64,000 bases of DNA from Streptomyces sp. WAC08241 (GCA_007858575.1 CP042279.1:4094501-4158500); one strand, 5' to 3'. Counted from the first letter of the stretch, positions 29,636-39,680 are shown. The notes: generated from the sequence alone by a model not told the origin. Numbers and translations are program-made.

Positions 29636-31025
29636 TCATCCGACGTCCAGACGCAGGAGATCTTCCTCCGTCTCGCGGCGGACGATGACGTGCGCCTCGC
29701 CGTCGCGGACGGCGACGACGGGCGGGCGGAGCGCGTGGTTGTAGTTGCTGGCCATGGAGCGGCAGTACGCGCCGGTGGCCGGCACGGCGAGGAGGTCGCC
29801 GGGCGCCAGGTCGGAGGGCAGGAAGGCGTCCCGTACGACGATGTCGCCGCTCTCGCAGTGCTTGCCGACGACGCGGGAGAGCATCGGCTCGGCGTCGCTG
29901 GTCCGCGAGACCAGGCTGACGCTGTACTCGGCGTCGTACAGGGCGGTGCGGATGTTGTCCGACATGCCGCCGTCGACGCTCACGTACGTCCGCAGCCCGT
30001 CGAGCGGCTTGATCGTGCCGACCCGGTAGAGGGTGAAGGCGGTGGGCCCGACGATGGCCCGCCCGGGCTCGACGGAGATGCGGGGGTCCGCAGCCCGGCG
30101 GCCTCGCACTCCCCGCCCACGATCTCGTGCAGCGCCTTGGCGATCTCGTGCGGCTCGCGCGGGTCGTCGTCGGAGGTGTACGCGATGCCGAGGCCGCCGC
30201 CGAGGTCGATCTCGGGCAGTTCGACGCCGTGCTCGTCGCGCACCTCGGCGAGGAGCCGCACGACGCGGCGGGCGGAGACCTCGAAGCCGGCCATGTCGAA
30301 GATCTGCGAGCCGATGTGCGAGTGGATGCCGACGAGTTCGAGCCCGTCGAGCTTCAGTGCCCGGCGCACGGCCTCGGCGGCCTGCCCGCCGGCGAGCGCG
30401 ATGCCGAACTTCTGGTCCTCGTGGGCGGTGGCGATGAACTCGTGCGTGTGGGCCTCGACGCCGACGGTGACGCGGATCTGCACGCGCTGCCGCTTGCCGA
30501 GGGACTGGGCGGTGTGGGCGACGCGGACGATCTCCTGGAAGGAGTCGAGCACGATCCGCCCGACGCCGGCGCTCACGGCCTTCTCGATCTCCTCCTCGCT
30601 CTTGTTGTTGCCGTGGAAGGCGATGCGCTCGGCGGGCATGCCGGCGGAGAGGGCGGTGGTGAGCTCGCCGCCGGAGCACACGTCGAGGTGGAGCCCCTCC
30701 TCCCGGAGCCAGCGCACGACGGCCCGGGAGAGGAAGGCCTTCCCGGCGTAGAAGACGTCGGCGTCCGGACCGAAGGCCTCGGCCCAGGCGCGGCAGCGGG
30801 CGCGGAAGTCGTCCTCGTCGAGGAAGTAGGCGGGGTGCCGAACTCCTCGGCGAGGTCGGTCACGCTGATCCCCCCGACCGTGGCGACCCCGCGCTCGTCC
30901 CGCGCGACGGTCCGGGACCACACCTTGGGGTCGAGGACGTTGAGGTCGCTGGGCGGGGCGGAGTAGTGGCCCTCGGGGAGGACGTCGGCGTGGCGGGGCC
31001 CTGCGGGGTGGGCGGAACGGCTCAT
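29636..31025 (-). CDS. lysA: Diaminopimelate decarboxylase
   Basis: PLP enzyme of the last lysine step. The PLP lysine is in DVFYAGKAFLSRAVVRW; GIHSHIGSQIFD, IDLGGGLGIAYTSDDDP, VEPGRAIVGPTAFTLYRVG and CESGDIVVRD follow in order. Indels near 30838 and 30092 break it. It starts at ATG 31025, 16 bp after nrtL, with the N-terminal SRSAHPAGPRHADVLPEGHY typical of Streptomyces LysA. About 463 residues. Confidence 0.95.
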
Positions 31026-31041
31026 GTCTGCGTCTGCTCTT

Positions 31042-31995
31042 TCAGATCCGATCGGGTGCGCTGATGCCGAGCGCGGAGAGGCTACTGGCGAGCACCGTCC
31101 CGGCGGCTTCGGCGAGCGCGAGCCGGGAGCGGTGGGCGGCCGAGGGTTTCTCGTCGCCGAGGGGCAGGACGGTGTGCTGGAACGCGAGCAAGGCGTCGGC
31201 GACGGCTTCGAGGTGCCGGGCGACCCGGTCGGGGGCGCGGTGGCGGGCGGCGGAGAGGAGCGCGAGGGGTGGTCGCGGAGGAGTCCGAGGAGTGCGGGGT
31301 CGTCGCATTCCCCCGGCTCGGGCGGGAACCCGAGCTGCCGGGCGTTGACGAGCAGCCGGCGGGTGCGGGAGTGGGCGTACTTGACGCGGAAGAGCGGGTT
31401 ACGCTCGTGCGGGACGAGGAGGGGGCGGGGTCGAGGGCCGGTCGTGGGGGCGGCCCGCAGAAAGGCCCAGCGCGTGATGTCGTCCCCGTACGCGCCCGGC
31501 TCACCGGGCCGCACGTGCATCCGCTCGCCGTCGTGTGCCCCGACCTCGACGTCGGCGCCCTGGGAACGCAGCAGTCGGCCGAGGGTCTCGACCACGAGGA
31601 CGGCACGGGCCTCGCCGACCCCGGCGAAGCGGACGACGGTCCCGGCGAGGGCGGTGCCGTGCCCGTACGACGTCCCGGCGGCCAGGACCTCCCGTACGAG
31701 ATCGGCATCGGCGTCACCCCGCAGGGTGAAGTTCAGGAACCCGGGCCCGGTGATCTCGACGGCCCGGAGCCCGGGAACGCCGCGGAGCCGCTCTTCGAGG
31801 ATCCCGGCGACGTCGAGGGCGCTGCGCCCGGCGGGCCGGGCGAGGGCGAGCGCGATGTTGCTGGCGTACTCCCCGCTCCCCGGGCCGGGCCCGCTCGATC
31901 TTCGCCCGGGAGGGCACGTCGACCCGCAGAGCACCGTCGTCGACCGCGCGGCGCACGGCGTGCAGCACGGTGAGGGAGAGGTCCGCGGGGGTCAC
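31042..31995 (-). CDS. nrtL: ArgS-related anticodon-binding-domain protein (NrtL-like)
   Basis: Resembles the ends of arginyl-tRNA synthetase without its catalytic core: an N-terminal Add-1-like domain (SGEYASNIALALARPAGRSA, ITGPGFLNFTL) joined to a C-terminal DALR anticodon-binding domain (FRVKYAHSRTRRLLVNARQL, LGDEKPSAAHRSRLALAEAA). No HIGH or KMSKS motif is present and the protein (about 318 residues) is too short for a synthetase. It starts at GTG 31995; indels near 31880 and 31273. It sits upstream of lysA, where some actinobacteria have argS. Confidence 0.85.
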
Positions 31996-32089
31996 GGGAC
32001 AAGCGTAGGGGAGGAGGGGGTACCGACGCGAACCGGTTTCGCCATGCGGGCAACGGGGCACGGGCGCGGGCCGCGCCCCGGGGAGCGGA

Positions 32090-32678
32090 TCAGTCGGGGC
32101 GGGACTCGCCGAGCCCTTCGACGGCGCCGTCGAGAAGCGCGTCGTGGTCGGTGTCCCGGAGGCTGTCGCGGACCCCGTCGCGGACCCCTTCCCGAAGCCC
32201 GTCGTGGCCACCGTCCTGAGGCGCGTCGGCCGCGGCGGCCGACCTGGCTCCGCGGACCACGGCCGGTTCTCTCCGGTGTCCGGCCCGACCGCGTCGGACG
32301 CTCCCGCCGCTCGCGGCGCATCAACTGCCGCACGACGCGGACGAGCTCGGCGGGCTCGAAGGGCTTGGCGAGGAAGGCGTCGACGCCGGGGGCGGCCCCG
32401 TCGGCGACCTCGCCGCAGGCGCTGATGATGGCGACAGGCAGGTCCCGGGTCCGGGGGTCGGCCCGCAGCCGCTCGGCCGTCCTGATCCCGTCGAGACGGG
32501 GCATGACGACGTCGAGGGTGACGACATCGGGCCGAACCCGATGCACGACATCCAGACACTCGGCACCATCGGCCGCGGTCACGACCTCGAACCCCTCGAG
32601 TTCGAGATTGACCCTGATCAACTGCCGGATCACCTTGTTGTCATCGACAACGAGCACCCGGCCGGACGCGCCTGACAC
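32090..32678 (-). CDS. Single-domain response regulator with a charged repeat tail
   Basis: Receiver domain (GRVLVVDDNKVIRQLIRVNL; phospho-aspartate in DVVTLDVVMPRLDGI; FLAKPFEP lysine) with no DNA-binding domain. The last 70 residues are low-complexity Arg/Gly/Asp with repeats such as REGVRDGVRDSLRDTDHDAL. It starts at GTG 32678. Indels near 32350 and 32235 are needed to reach the tail. About 195 residues. It likely signals by protein contact; no kinase is adjacent. Confidence 0.8.
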
Positions 32679-32836
32679 ACGAACGAGAGTAGGCGGCCCC
32701 CGACGACCGCGTCCGGCTTTTTCCCACTTCTGACCCGTGCGGGGACACGGCCCCGGTGACACCCTGGAAATACCTGTTCACAGGCACGCCCCAGGAGCTG
32801 GTAGGGTTCTACCCGTCGCCGCCGAACGCGGCGGAC

Positions 32837-32907
32837 GCCCCCGTAGCTCAGGGGATAGAGCAACGGCCTCCGGAGCCGTGTGCGCAGGTTCGAATTCTGC
32901 CGGGGCA
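32837..32907 (+). tRNA. tRNA-Arg (CCG anticodon)
   Basis: Cloverleaf: acceptor GCCCCCG, D-arm with GGGGATAGAGC, anticodon stem CGGCC/GGCCG-type around a CTCCGGA loop with CCG at 34-36, T-arm GCAGG-TTCGAAT-TCTGC. The 3' acceptor strand reads CGGGGC A, one G short of the expected CGGGGGC, which fits the base losses seen in the genes. Discriminator A; CCA is not encoded. Integrase remnants lie just downstream, so its 3' end is a likely attachment site. Confidence 0.92.
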
Positions 32908-32923
32908 CTTCGCGAGAAGTGCC

Positions 32924-32967
32924 AAAGAAGCCCCTGAACCGCAGAAATGTGGGTCAGGGGCTTCTTT
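32924..32967 (+). terminator. Rho-independent terminator after tRNA-Arg
   Basis: AAAGAAGCCCCTGA (32924-32937) is exactly complementary to TCAGGGGCTTCTTT (32954-32967). The A-rich and T-rich arms would act on both strands. A smaller hairpin (GGCACTT/AAGTGCC, about 32904-32923) precedes it. Confidence 0.85.
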
Positions 32968-33042
32968 GTCGATACCGGAACGCACACGACCCATGTGGGC
33001 GCGGGACATCTCTGGGACGCTCACGGAGAACGTGACGGGCAC

Positions 33043-33339
33043 TCAGGCGTACTCGTTCAGGAGCGCGTCGATGCGCCTGCCGGCAAGGGCCCGACGCCCG
33101 TAGAAGCACTTCGCGTACCGGGTCATGAGGACCTCGACGCTGTTGCCGGCTCGCTCGGCCGCCTCGACAGTCAGCCGCACCTCTGCGGGTGCCGTACGCG
33201 CATCAGATCGAGGCACCACGAAGGCCCGGTCGTGAAGCGGTCGCCGTGCTCGCCCCGCACCTCCCCATGGACGCTCCTCGTGGCTGGCCTGTCGCCTTCC
33301 GCATCGCGTCCACCGCCCCTCTCCACAACAACGCATCAC
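33043..33339 (-). pseudogene. C-terminal remnant of a tyrosine integrase
   Basis: About 50 codons read VEAAERAGNSVEVLMTRYAK, then CFYGRRALAGRRIDALLNEYA and stop. This matches the end of actinobacterial phage/ICE integrases, where 'AG.S...L..YAKC' carries the region of the catalytic tyrosine. Upstream of it the frame degenerates and no catalytic core is present. It lies about 75 bp past the tRNA terminator, the usual place for an integrase next to its attachment site. Confidence 0.75.
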
Positions 33340-33415
33340 TCATGGAGGCAATGCCAAAGAAGCAAGAGATTCCGCCTCCCCGAAGGCGGGAGGATGAGAG
33401 GTAGGATAAGTGGCA

Positions 33416-33678
33416 TGAGCGAGCCCACCGGCAAGTACTCGATCACCATGCCGCGCGACATCGCCGAAGCCGCCAAGGCCCGCAGCGGCCCCTCCGGCCT
33501 TTCCGCCTACGTGGCCGCCGCCGTCGCCCGCCAGATCGAACGCGACAACCTCAACGAACTCATCACCGTCGCCGAAGCCGAGCACGGCCCCGTCACGGAC
33601 GAAGAGATCCAGGCCCTGCGCGACCAGCTCGCCCAGGCCCGCCACGAGCAGACGGAGCACGGAGCGGACGCCGCGTGA
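33416..33678 (+). CDS. Ribbon-helix-helix antitoxin
   Basis: 87 residues. The N-terminal SEPTGKYSITMPRDIAEAAK and GLSAYVAAAVARQIERDNL give the strand-helix-helix pattern of CopG/MetJ-type DNA-binding antitoxins; the C-terminus is a charged helix (LITVAEAEHGPVTDEEIQAL) for toxin binding. It overlaps the next gene by GTGA. It probably represses its own promoter. Confidence 0.8.
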
Positions 33679-34087
33679 CCCGCTCCCCCGCAGTCCCCGG
33701 CGGCACTCTCGTCCTCGACAGCGAAGGCCTGGCCAAGGCTGTCCTGCGCGACCGCACGGTCACCGCCTGGCTCGCCCTGGCCCGCGCCGACGACCTGCGC
33801 GTGATCACCTCGGCAGCCACCCTCGTCGAAGTGGTCCACCCCGCATCAACCGCCCGGCCCTGGAGTGGACGCTCTCCCGTCTCGTCGTGGAGCCGATCAC
33901 CGAACCGATCGCCCGCCACGCCGCCGCGCTCCTTGCCGACGCCGGCCTGCACGGACACAAGCACGCCATCGACGCCATGCTCGCCGCCACCGCCCTCGCC
34001 GTACCCGGGCCGGTCACGATCCTCACCTCCGACCCCGAGGACCTCACAGCCCTGTGCGGCGGACGCGCCACCGTGATCAAAATCTGA
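33675..34087 (+). CDS. PIN-domain toxin, VapC-like
   Basis: Predicted ribonuclease. PIN acidic residues are in place: D in LVLDSEGLAK, E in ATLVEVVHP, D in HKHAIDAMLAAT and D in ILTSDPEDLTAL. It starts at GTG 33675, overlapping the antitoxin stop, so translation is coupled. One base is missing near 33843 (CAC CC(C) CGC). About 137 residues, normal for VapC. Confidence 0.82.
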
Positions 34088-34164
34088 CCGCTCCCCCTTG
34101 AGGCCGAAGTCGGAGTCTCCATGCTTCATCCATTCTTGCGAGGGCAGCCGGTCAGAACGGCGCG

Positions 34165-35205
34165 CTACGTGGCCCAGCCCATGCTGGTCACCCCGTAGTC
34201 GGGGTCGTACAGGCGGAGCATGGAGACGAAGCTGTCGAGCAGATCGAGTTGTTCGGCCTTGAGTGATGGCGCGTTGAAGTGCATAACCGTGTTGCGGACG
34301 TCCTTCACGCGGCCGAGCAGCCCGATGAAGTGGGCTCTGTCGACGAGGGGCCAGCCGAGTTTGCCCCAGCGTTCCTCGTTGTCCAAGAGGCGGATGTACT
34401 CGCCGAACATCATCTCGTCGACCGACATCTTCTTCTTGTGCACCTTCTGCACGTCGGCCTCGTCGTAGACGCGCCCCAGGCAGCGCCGAAGTCGGCGCTC
34501 GATCTCGCCCAGGGTGAAAAAGGGGCGGGCCACGGCGCCGAACTCACCGGCGAGGTCGGCGGAGGTGACGATGCCGCTCACCTGCCCGTCCGCGGCTCGG
34601 ACGAGAACGAACTCGTGCGTACGGATTACCGGCAGCACTGGCAGCAGATGGGCCGAGGCGTTGACGATCTCGTACTCACTGGTGATCGCGCTGGCCAGAC
34701 AGGTCTTACGTCCGGTCGCATGCATGTGGACGATCGACGCCCAGGTGACGACCCCGTGCAGGGTTCCCGACGTGTCAATGACGGGAAGCTGTGAGTACCC
34801 GTGCTCCGCCATCCTGCCCATCGCCGCGGACAGAGGCTCATCGGGCGTGATCGATGCGACTCTGTGGGCGCAGGGCAGGTCGTACACCCGCATGGCCGCC
34901 TGTGGGAACACTCCGACGGCTTCCTCGGAGTCATCGGCCGGGTCCCGCTCGGTGGCATCGTCGGCGTCGCCGGCGTTGGCTACCGTGTCTCGCTCGTGGG
35001 CGATCGGGAGGATCGCGACCTCATCGTCCAGTGAACCGGCAGCGAAGTCAGGAACTGTGTTCAAGCCGGCATTCGTCAGATCGAGCCGGATCTGAGGGAC
35101 CGACGCGTGGTCACGGATCCGATAGCCCCACAGTGACAACAGGCCCCGGATCGGCAGGGATGCGCCTTCCAGTCCCTTGACGGTGGCGTCATCCGGCGTC
35201 GGCAT
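34165..35205 (-). CDS. CBS-pair protein with C-terminal Swt1-like HEPN domain
   Basis: From ATG 35205 (MPTPDDATVKGLEGASLPIR) about 346 residues. The centre is a tandem CBS pair (HRVASITPDEPLSAAMGRMA, SQLPVIDTSGTLHGVVTWAS, FVLVRAADGQVSGIVTSADL) that should sense an adenine nucleotide. The C-terminal 90 residues (FGEYIRLLDNEERWGKLGWP, GRVKDVRNTVMHFN) look like a Swt1-type HEPN domain with the RNase motif R-N-x-x-x-H. The frame is open without a stop into the DUF262 protein upstream, so this may be a separate coupled gene or the C-terminal part of a fusion. Suspected role: nucleotide-gated RNase in phage defence (inference). Confidence 0.65.
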   Translation of the reverse strand: MPTPDDATVKGLEGASLPIRGLLSLWGYRIRDHASVPQIRLDLTNAGLNTVPDFAAGSLDDEVAILPIAHERDTVANAGDADDATERDPADDSEEAVGVFPQAAMRVYDLPCAHRVASITPDEPLSAAMGRMAEHGYSQLPVIDTSGTLHGVVTWASIVHMHATGRKTCLASAITSEYEIVNASAHLLPVLPVIRTHEFVLVRAADGQVSGIVTSADLAGEFGAVARPFFTLGEIERRLRRCLGRVYDEADVQKVHKKKMSVDEMMFGEYIRLLDNEERWGKLGWPLVDRAHFIGLLGRVKDVRNTVMHFNAPSLKAEQLDLLDSFVSMLRLYDPDYGVTSMGWAT

Positions 35206-37029
35206 CGCTCGCCCCTCGCGCACCGCGCCCTTGCCCATCTCCCGCTCCACGAGTCCCAGAAGCCCGGCCGTCCGATTCCGGTAGAAGGCGTCGAAGTCGT
35301 CCGCGCGCAACGCCTTGGCATCGATGAGGTGCGTTCCGATGATGTCGTCGAACCAGTCCCCCGGGCTGCCGGTATGCCGCTCGAAGGTGGTCAGGTACGC
35401 CGACGGCGCGCTGCCCCCATCGCCTGCAGCGCCCGGTAGGACAACGGCGTCTTGTTGACGATGCTGCTCATCCGGGAGCCGTCCACGCCGTTCTGCTCGA
35501 ACCATGCCTTCGGGAAGACCTGCCGGATGTCCACGTACTGCCCGATCAGGAACTGCTCGTTGATCGGCTCCCCGTGGAAGAACCAGTCGATCGCTCCTTC
35601 TTTGAGAAGGAGGGCATGGATGCCCTTGTATGCGGCGCTGTTACGTGAGGCGAGCCGGTGCAGACGCTGCTCCTGGAACGTCGCTTCGGTGACCGTGTCG
35701 GGCTCTGTACCGCTGCCCCTGATCCAGCCGACCACTTGCTCGACGTCCCGCACGAACCGGGTGTCCGTGACCCTCCGTAGAGCTCGCCGAGGACACCGCA
35801 CCAGTACCAGCGGGCCAGTTTCTCCTGAGCGTCCGGTTCCTGCAGTGCCTCGCCGAGCAGGACGGCGATGGCCGCCAGGGGACCACCTGTGACCCGTATG
35901 GCAGATCACGCTCGCGGAAGACATGCTGTGTAGCCAGGAAGCGGCCCACCCAGGACAGCGCCTCGGCCGTCTTCGGAGCGATCCGGATGTAGTCGGTCAA
36001 CGGAAGGTGCAGCAGGTCGCGGCGTTTGCAGCTCACCGCTGGGGCGTTCGTCGCGCCGGGGTGCTCCGCCAGGAATTCCTGTTTGCGCAGGTACGTGCGC
36101 ACCAGCGCGATCGCTTGGAGGAAGTCCAGGCTCGTGAGCCCGGTCTCCTGGCCGCTGTCCTTGTCCAGGGTGCCGAACACCTGGTGGTCGGAACACAGTT
36201 CACCCTTGATGGCCTGCCAGTCCTTGATGAGGCTGAAGTCCTGGCCGTCGTGGTGCGCCGAGTACTGCGTGTCGCCCGCGTAGGTCGCCGTGAGCAGCTC
36301 GAAGACGTTGAGGACGACGCCGCCGGTGTTCACCCGCTCGAACACCGAGCACACCGCTTCCTTGCGGGTTTCCTTCGGGAGGCGGATCAATGGCACTTTG
36401 AAGCCCTTGACCGTGTCGATGACCCGAGCCTGGAAGGCCGACCACAGGTCCCAGCGGTCGTCGCCACCACTCACATAGGCCCTTTGCCACTTCCCGGTCA
36501 GGTCCGATTCGAAGATCAGGTTCAGGGGGAACAGGCCGCTCGCGCACTCCTTCTCTCGCGTCGAGAGGTCCCGGGTCGCGTGGCCGTAGGCGCCGCGCAC
36601 CACCCGGTCCTCGGGGACGGACACGATCGCCTCGTCGCGATCCGCCGCCTCGTCCACCGCCCTTGGCGATGTCGATGTAGTACCAGCGCCTGAGCGGCTT
36701 GTTGCGTGCGCCCGTCGTCTCCACCGGCCGGTCGGACCGGAGTGCCTGGAACAAGGAGGTCAACCGCTGCTGACCGTCGAGCAGCAGCTGCTCCGCCACC
36801 ACGTGCGGCTGCACATCGGTACGTGCAGCGGCCGAGCCTTGAACTGGGCGTCGCCGCCAGTCTCCAGCGTCATCGCGACACCCAGCGGGTAGTCGAGCGT
36901 CACGGTCGCCAACAGGGCGCGGATCCGGTCGTCGTCCCACTTCCACTGTCGCTGGAAGTCGGGGAGCTGGATCCTGCCGGCCGCCACATCGTCCAGCATC
37001 TTGCCCAGGCTGGGCCCGTCCAACGCCAC
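35206..37029 (-). CDS. DUF262 (GmrS-like) protein with a degraded HNH region
   Basis: Starts at GTG 37029 behind GGGGGG. N-terminal DUF262 signature: GRIQLPDFQRQWKWDDDRIR (residues about 18-37) and LLDGQQRLTSLFQAL, the DGQQR NTPase-type motif. The second half has the DUF1524-like HNH context FPKAWFEQNGVDGSRMSSIV followed by NKTPLSYR. The preceding 'DIHHIFPKAW' of the family reads DIRQVFPKAW, so both expected histidines are lost. Indels near 36855, 36663, 35880, 35775 and 35410. DUF262 proteins are modification-dependent restriction components; with the HNH site lost, nuclease action would have to come from elsewhere, perhaps the HEPN partner. Confidence 0.75.
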
Positions 37030-37184
37030 GCTAAACCCCCCAGTAACACAGTCACTCCCCTACGTAACGGATCGACATGCTACCTACCTTCGGTGACGGC
37101 CCGGCCCCCTTCCGCCAACCTTGCAAATAGTCTCCTACACCCCTAAACTTTGAGGTCTTAAAGATTTCACCCATGGAGGCGGTC

Positions 37185-37606
37185 GTGCCCAAGCGTTCCA
37201 TCGAGATCGACGACGAGGTGTTCGCCTTCCTGCAGAGCAGGAGCGAGCCCCTGGTGGACACCCCTAATGACGTACTGCGACGCCTGCTCCTCAAGGACAC
37301 CGACCCCACCACGACGTCCGCGGAGAATCGGCGGCCCGGAGACCTGATGCCGTTCATCAAGGCCGGCTTGCTGGAGGGCGGAGACAAACTGATCCATGTG
37401 CAGCCGCGTCGCGGGCTGACTCATGAAGCCATGGTGACGGCGGACGGGTGGCTCGAGATCGAGGATGGCCGCGTTTTCTCCAAGCCTTCGCCCGCCCTCA
37501 AGGCGCAGACCGGCGTCGACATCAACGGCTACGGCAAGTACGTCCTCGAGAAGAACCCCGAGGTCCGGCTCCAGGACCTCCGTGAGCAGCTGCGGGCGGT
37601 GCCTGA
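37185..37606 (+). CDS. SeqA-like N-terminus plus RAMA-type domain protein
   Basis: Starts at GTG 37185 with GGAGG seven bases upstream. Residues 1-40 (KRSIEIDDEVFAFLQSR, TPNDVLRRLLL) match the ribbon-helix-helix N-terminus of SeqA-like proteins. Residues about 55-130 (MPFIKAGLLEGGDKLIHVQP, TADGWLEIEDGRVFSKPSPA, GVDINGYGKYVLEK) resemble the RAMA domain found with adenine methylases. The stop is not in this frame; a TGA at 37604-37606 overlapping the next ATG is the likely end after an indel. It is divergent from the DUF262 gene. Possibly reads modified or foreign DNA. Confidence 0.65.
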
Positions 37607-38079
37607 TGGCGACGAACCTCATCATCCTCGGCGATCGGGAGCCCCTGGCCTGGGTCCTGGAGAACCAGCGGATGGCCTTCCCGCCGGGCGCAACAGCGGG
37701 CTCCCCGAGAAGGGAGACGAGATCCTCCTCTACACGACCAGGGGCTGCTTCCGGAATCCCGGACGCGACCGCGGACGGATCATGGGCCTGGCGACCGTCA
37801 CCTCCGAGGTCGCGGCACTCCCGGAATCCGTCTCGTTCGGCGACCGGGACTTCACCTCGGGGTGCACCTCCAAGTGCACGGACTCGCCCCGCGCCACGAG
37901 GGAGTGATCCTCGCCGACTCGTTCCGCAGCTCCAGGTCTTCCCGGATCCGAAGACCTGGAGCGTGCGCATGCGGCGTGCGTCACTGAAGCTGCCCGAACC
38001 GGATGCGGATCTGCTGCGCCGGGAGCTGCAGCCGATACTCCGTACCCGCACGGCGGTTCTCGGCCAGTACGCGCTTTGA
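37606..38079 (+). CDS. EVE/PUA-like domain protein
   Basis: Starts at ATG 37606 (ATNLIILGDREPLAWVLENQ), overlapping the presumed stop of the previous gene as TGATG. The next segments, GDEILLYTTRGCFRNPGRDR, GRIMGLATVTSEVAALPESV and FPDPKTWSVRMRRASLKLP, have the look of EVE/PUA-fold proteins, several of which bind modified bases. Indels near 37685, 37855 and 37930. About 158 residues. The family call is from overall pattern, not a diagnostic motif. Confidence 0.5.
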   Translation: MATNLIILGDREPLAWVLENQRMAFPPGATAGSPRRETRSSSTRPGAASGIPDATADGSWAWRPSPPRSRHSRNPSRSATGTSPRGAPPSARTRPAPRGSDPRRLVPQLQVFPDPKTWSVRMRRASLKLPEPDADLLRRELQPILRTRTAVLGQYAL

Positions 38080-38263
38080 TCCGGCCGCTGCACCGCCTGG
38101 CCTGCTTCGTTTCAGGCGGGGAGGCGAGGCGGCGGTCGTAAACTGGCCGACGAGCTGTGTGCGCCGTCGGCCGGACGCGGCCCTCCCGAGCGCCCTGACT
38201 GCTCCAGGGGCACACCGCCGACGACATCACGATCAGGGTTCGACACGGGTGGGGGCGCGGTCC

Positions 38264-39612
38264 ATGCGCGAGCTGAACGAGGAAAAGGATCCGGCGGTAC
38301 TGGGTCCGTTCGAGTTGCTCGCCGTCCTCGGCGAGGGCGGGATGGGCCGTACCTACCTGGGGCGCAGGCTCCCACTGGACAACCTCGGTCCCGAGCTGGA
38401 GACGGGCTACCACCTGGCCGGGTTCACGGAGTCCGCCGGGCCGGCCCTGGCGGCGGTCAAGGTGATCAAGCCGTCGAAGCTGCGGGACGGTTCCGAGCAC
38501 TCCGAGGAGGAGGTGCGGGCCCGCTTCGCACAGGAGATCGAGACGATGCGCACAGTGACCGGTGCACGAGTGCCCGCGCTGCTGGGCGCCGACGCGGACG
38601 CCGAGCAGCCCTGGCTGGCGATGGACTACGTCCACGGTCCAACCCTTCACAAGCTCGTCCAAACCTGCGGCCCCTTGGCCGTAGGGCCGTACGGCGCGCT
38701 CGGCCTCGCCCTGGTGGACGCGCTACGCGCCATCCACGGCGCCAAGCTGCTGCACCGGGACCTCAAGCCCGGCAACATCGCACTCGGCCTCGACGGGCCC
38801 GTCGTGCTGGACTTCGGTCTCGCTGTCCTCACCGAGCGGGACAGCGCCGCAGCCCTCACCAAGACGGGCGTCGGCTTCGGCACCCCGTCCCACATGTCGC
38901 TGGAACAGGCGAGGGACACCAAGCACGTGACGGAGTCGGCGGACATCTACTCGCTGGGAGCTGTGCTCTTCTTCACGGCGGCCAAGCGGCCACCGTACCC
39001 TCTCGCGCCCATGCATACCGCACCGAAGTGGGACGGCGTGTACGGGCCGTGCCTGCCGCTGCTGGGCCGGATCCTCGTGCAGGTGGCGGAGCAGCGGCCG
39101 TCCCTCGACGAGATCGAGAACGATCTTCGCCAGTTGCTCACCGACCACGGGCTGACGGAAGAGGCCGCCGCGGACCAGCTGCGGGTTCTGGTGACGGAGT
39201 CCGGGCTGGTTCCGGAGCTCCCCGCGAAAGCTCTCTCCGACCTTCCGGACCCCGAGGTCCAGCAGGCGGCTCAGGAGGCCGTCAACCAGGGAGGCTCCCC
39301 GGACAGCCCGTGGGTGCGCGATCTGTTCGACGAGTTCCTGGAGGCCGAGGCCGAGGCCGAGGACCTGGAACCTCTGGACGTGTCGGCCGAGCCCGCGCCC
39401 GGCCCCGCCGGGTATGTGCCGACCCTGGTGGATCCTGGCGCACAGCCGACTCCGGCAGGCGGGGCACCGCTCCCTGCACAGCCCACCGTGACCAGCTACC
39501 GCCTGGCACCACCGCAGCCCCTGCGACGCCCGACCCGGCCGTGGCCCCGGCCGTTGCCCTGCAGGCCGCCGAGCGACTGAGGAAGGCCTACGCGCACAGC
39601 GGTCGCCTCTGA
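38264..39612 (+). CDS. Soluble Ser/Thr protein kinase with an insert in the N-lobe
   Basis: Hanks-type kinase: glycine loop LLAVLGEGGMGRTYLG, ATP lysine in AAVKVIKPSKL, catalytic loop LLHRDLKPGNIAL, DFG in VVLDFGLAVLT, and APE-like SHMSLEQARD. About 25 extra residues (PLDNLGPELETGYHLAGFTE onwards) lie between the glycine loop and the lysine. No transmembrane helix is seen; the C-terminal 150 residues are Glu/Ala/Pro-rich. One indel near 39525 leads to the end AAERLRKAYAHSGRL. About 450 residues. It precedes the SNF2 helicase, and kinases occur in several phage-defence loci (Pgl, BREX-type). Confidence 0.85.
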
Positions 39613-39657
39613 CCTGACAGAACTCCGGGCCCACCACAGCTTGTAGCAGCAAGCTGG

Positions 39658-39680
39658 AAGCCCTGCGTTGCGAGGGCCTT
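39658..39680 (+). terminator. Possible terminator after the kinase gene
   Basis: GCCCT and AGGGC bracket GCGTTGCG and are followed by ctttgt, about 45 bp beyond the kinase stop. It is a short stem, so the call is weak. If real, the helicase-methyltransferase genes have their own promoter in 39680-39780. Confidence 0.35.
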
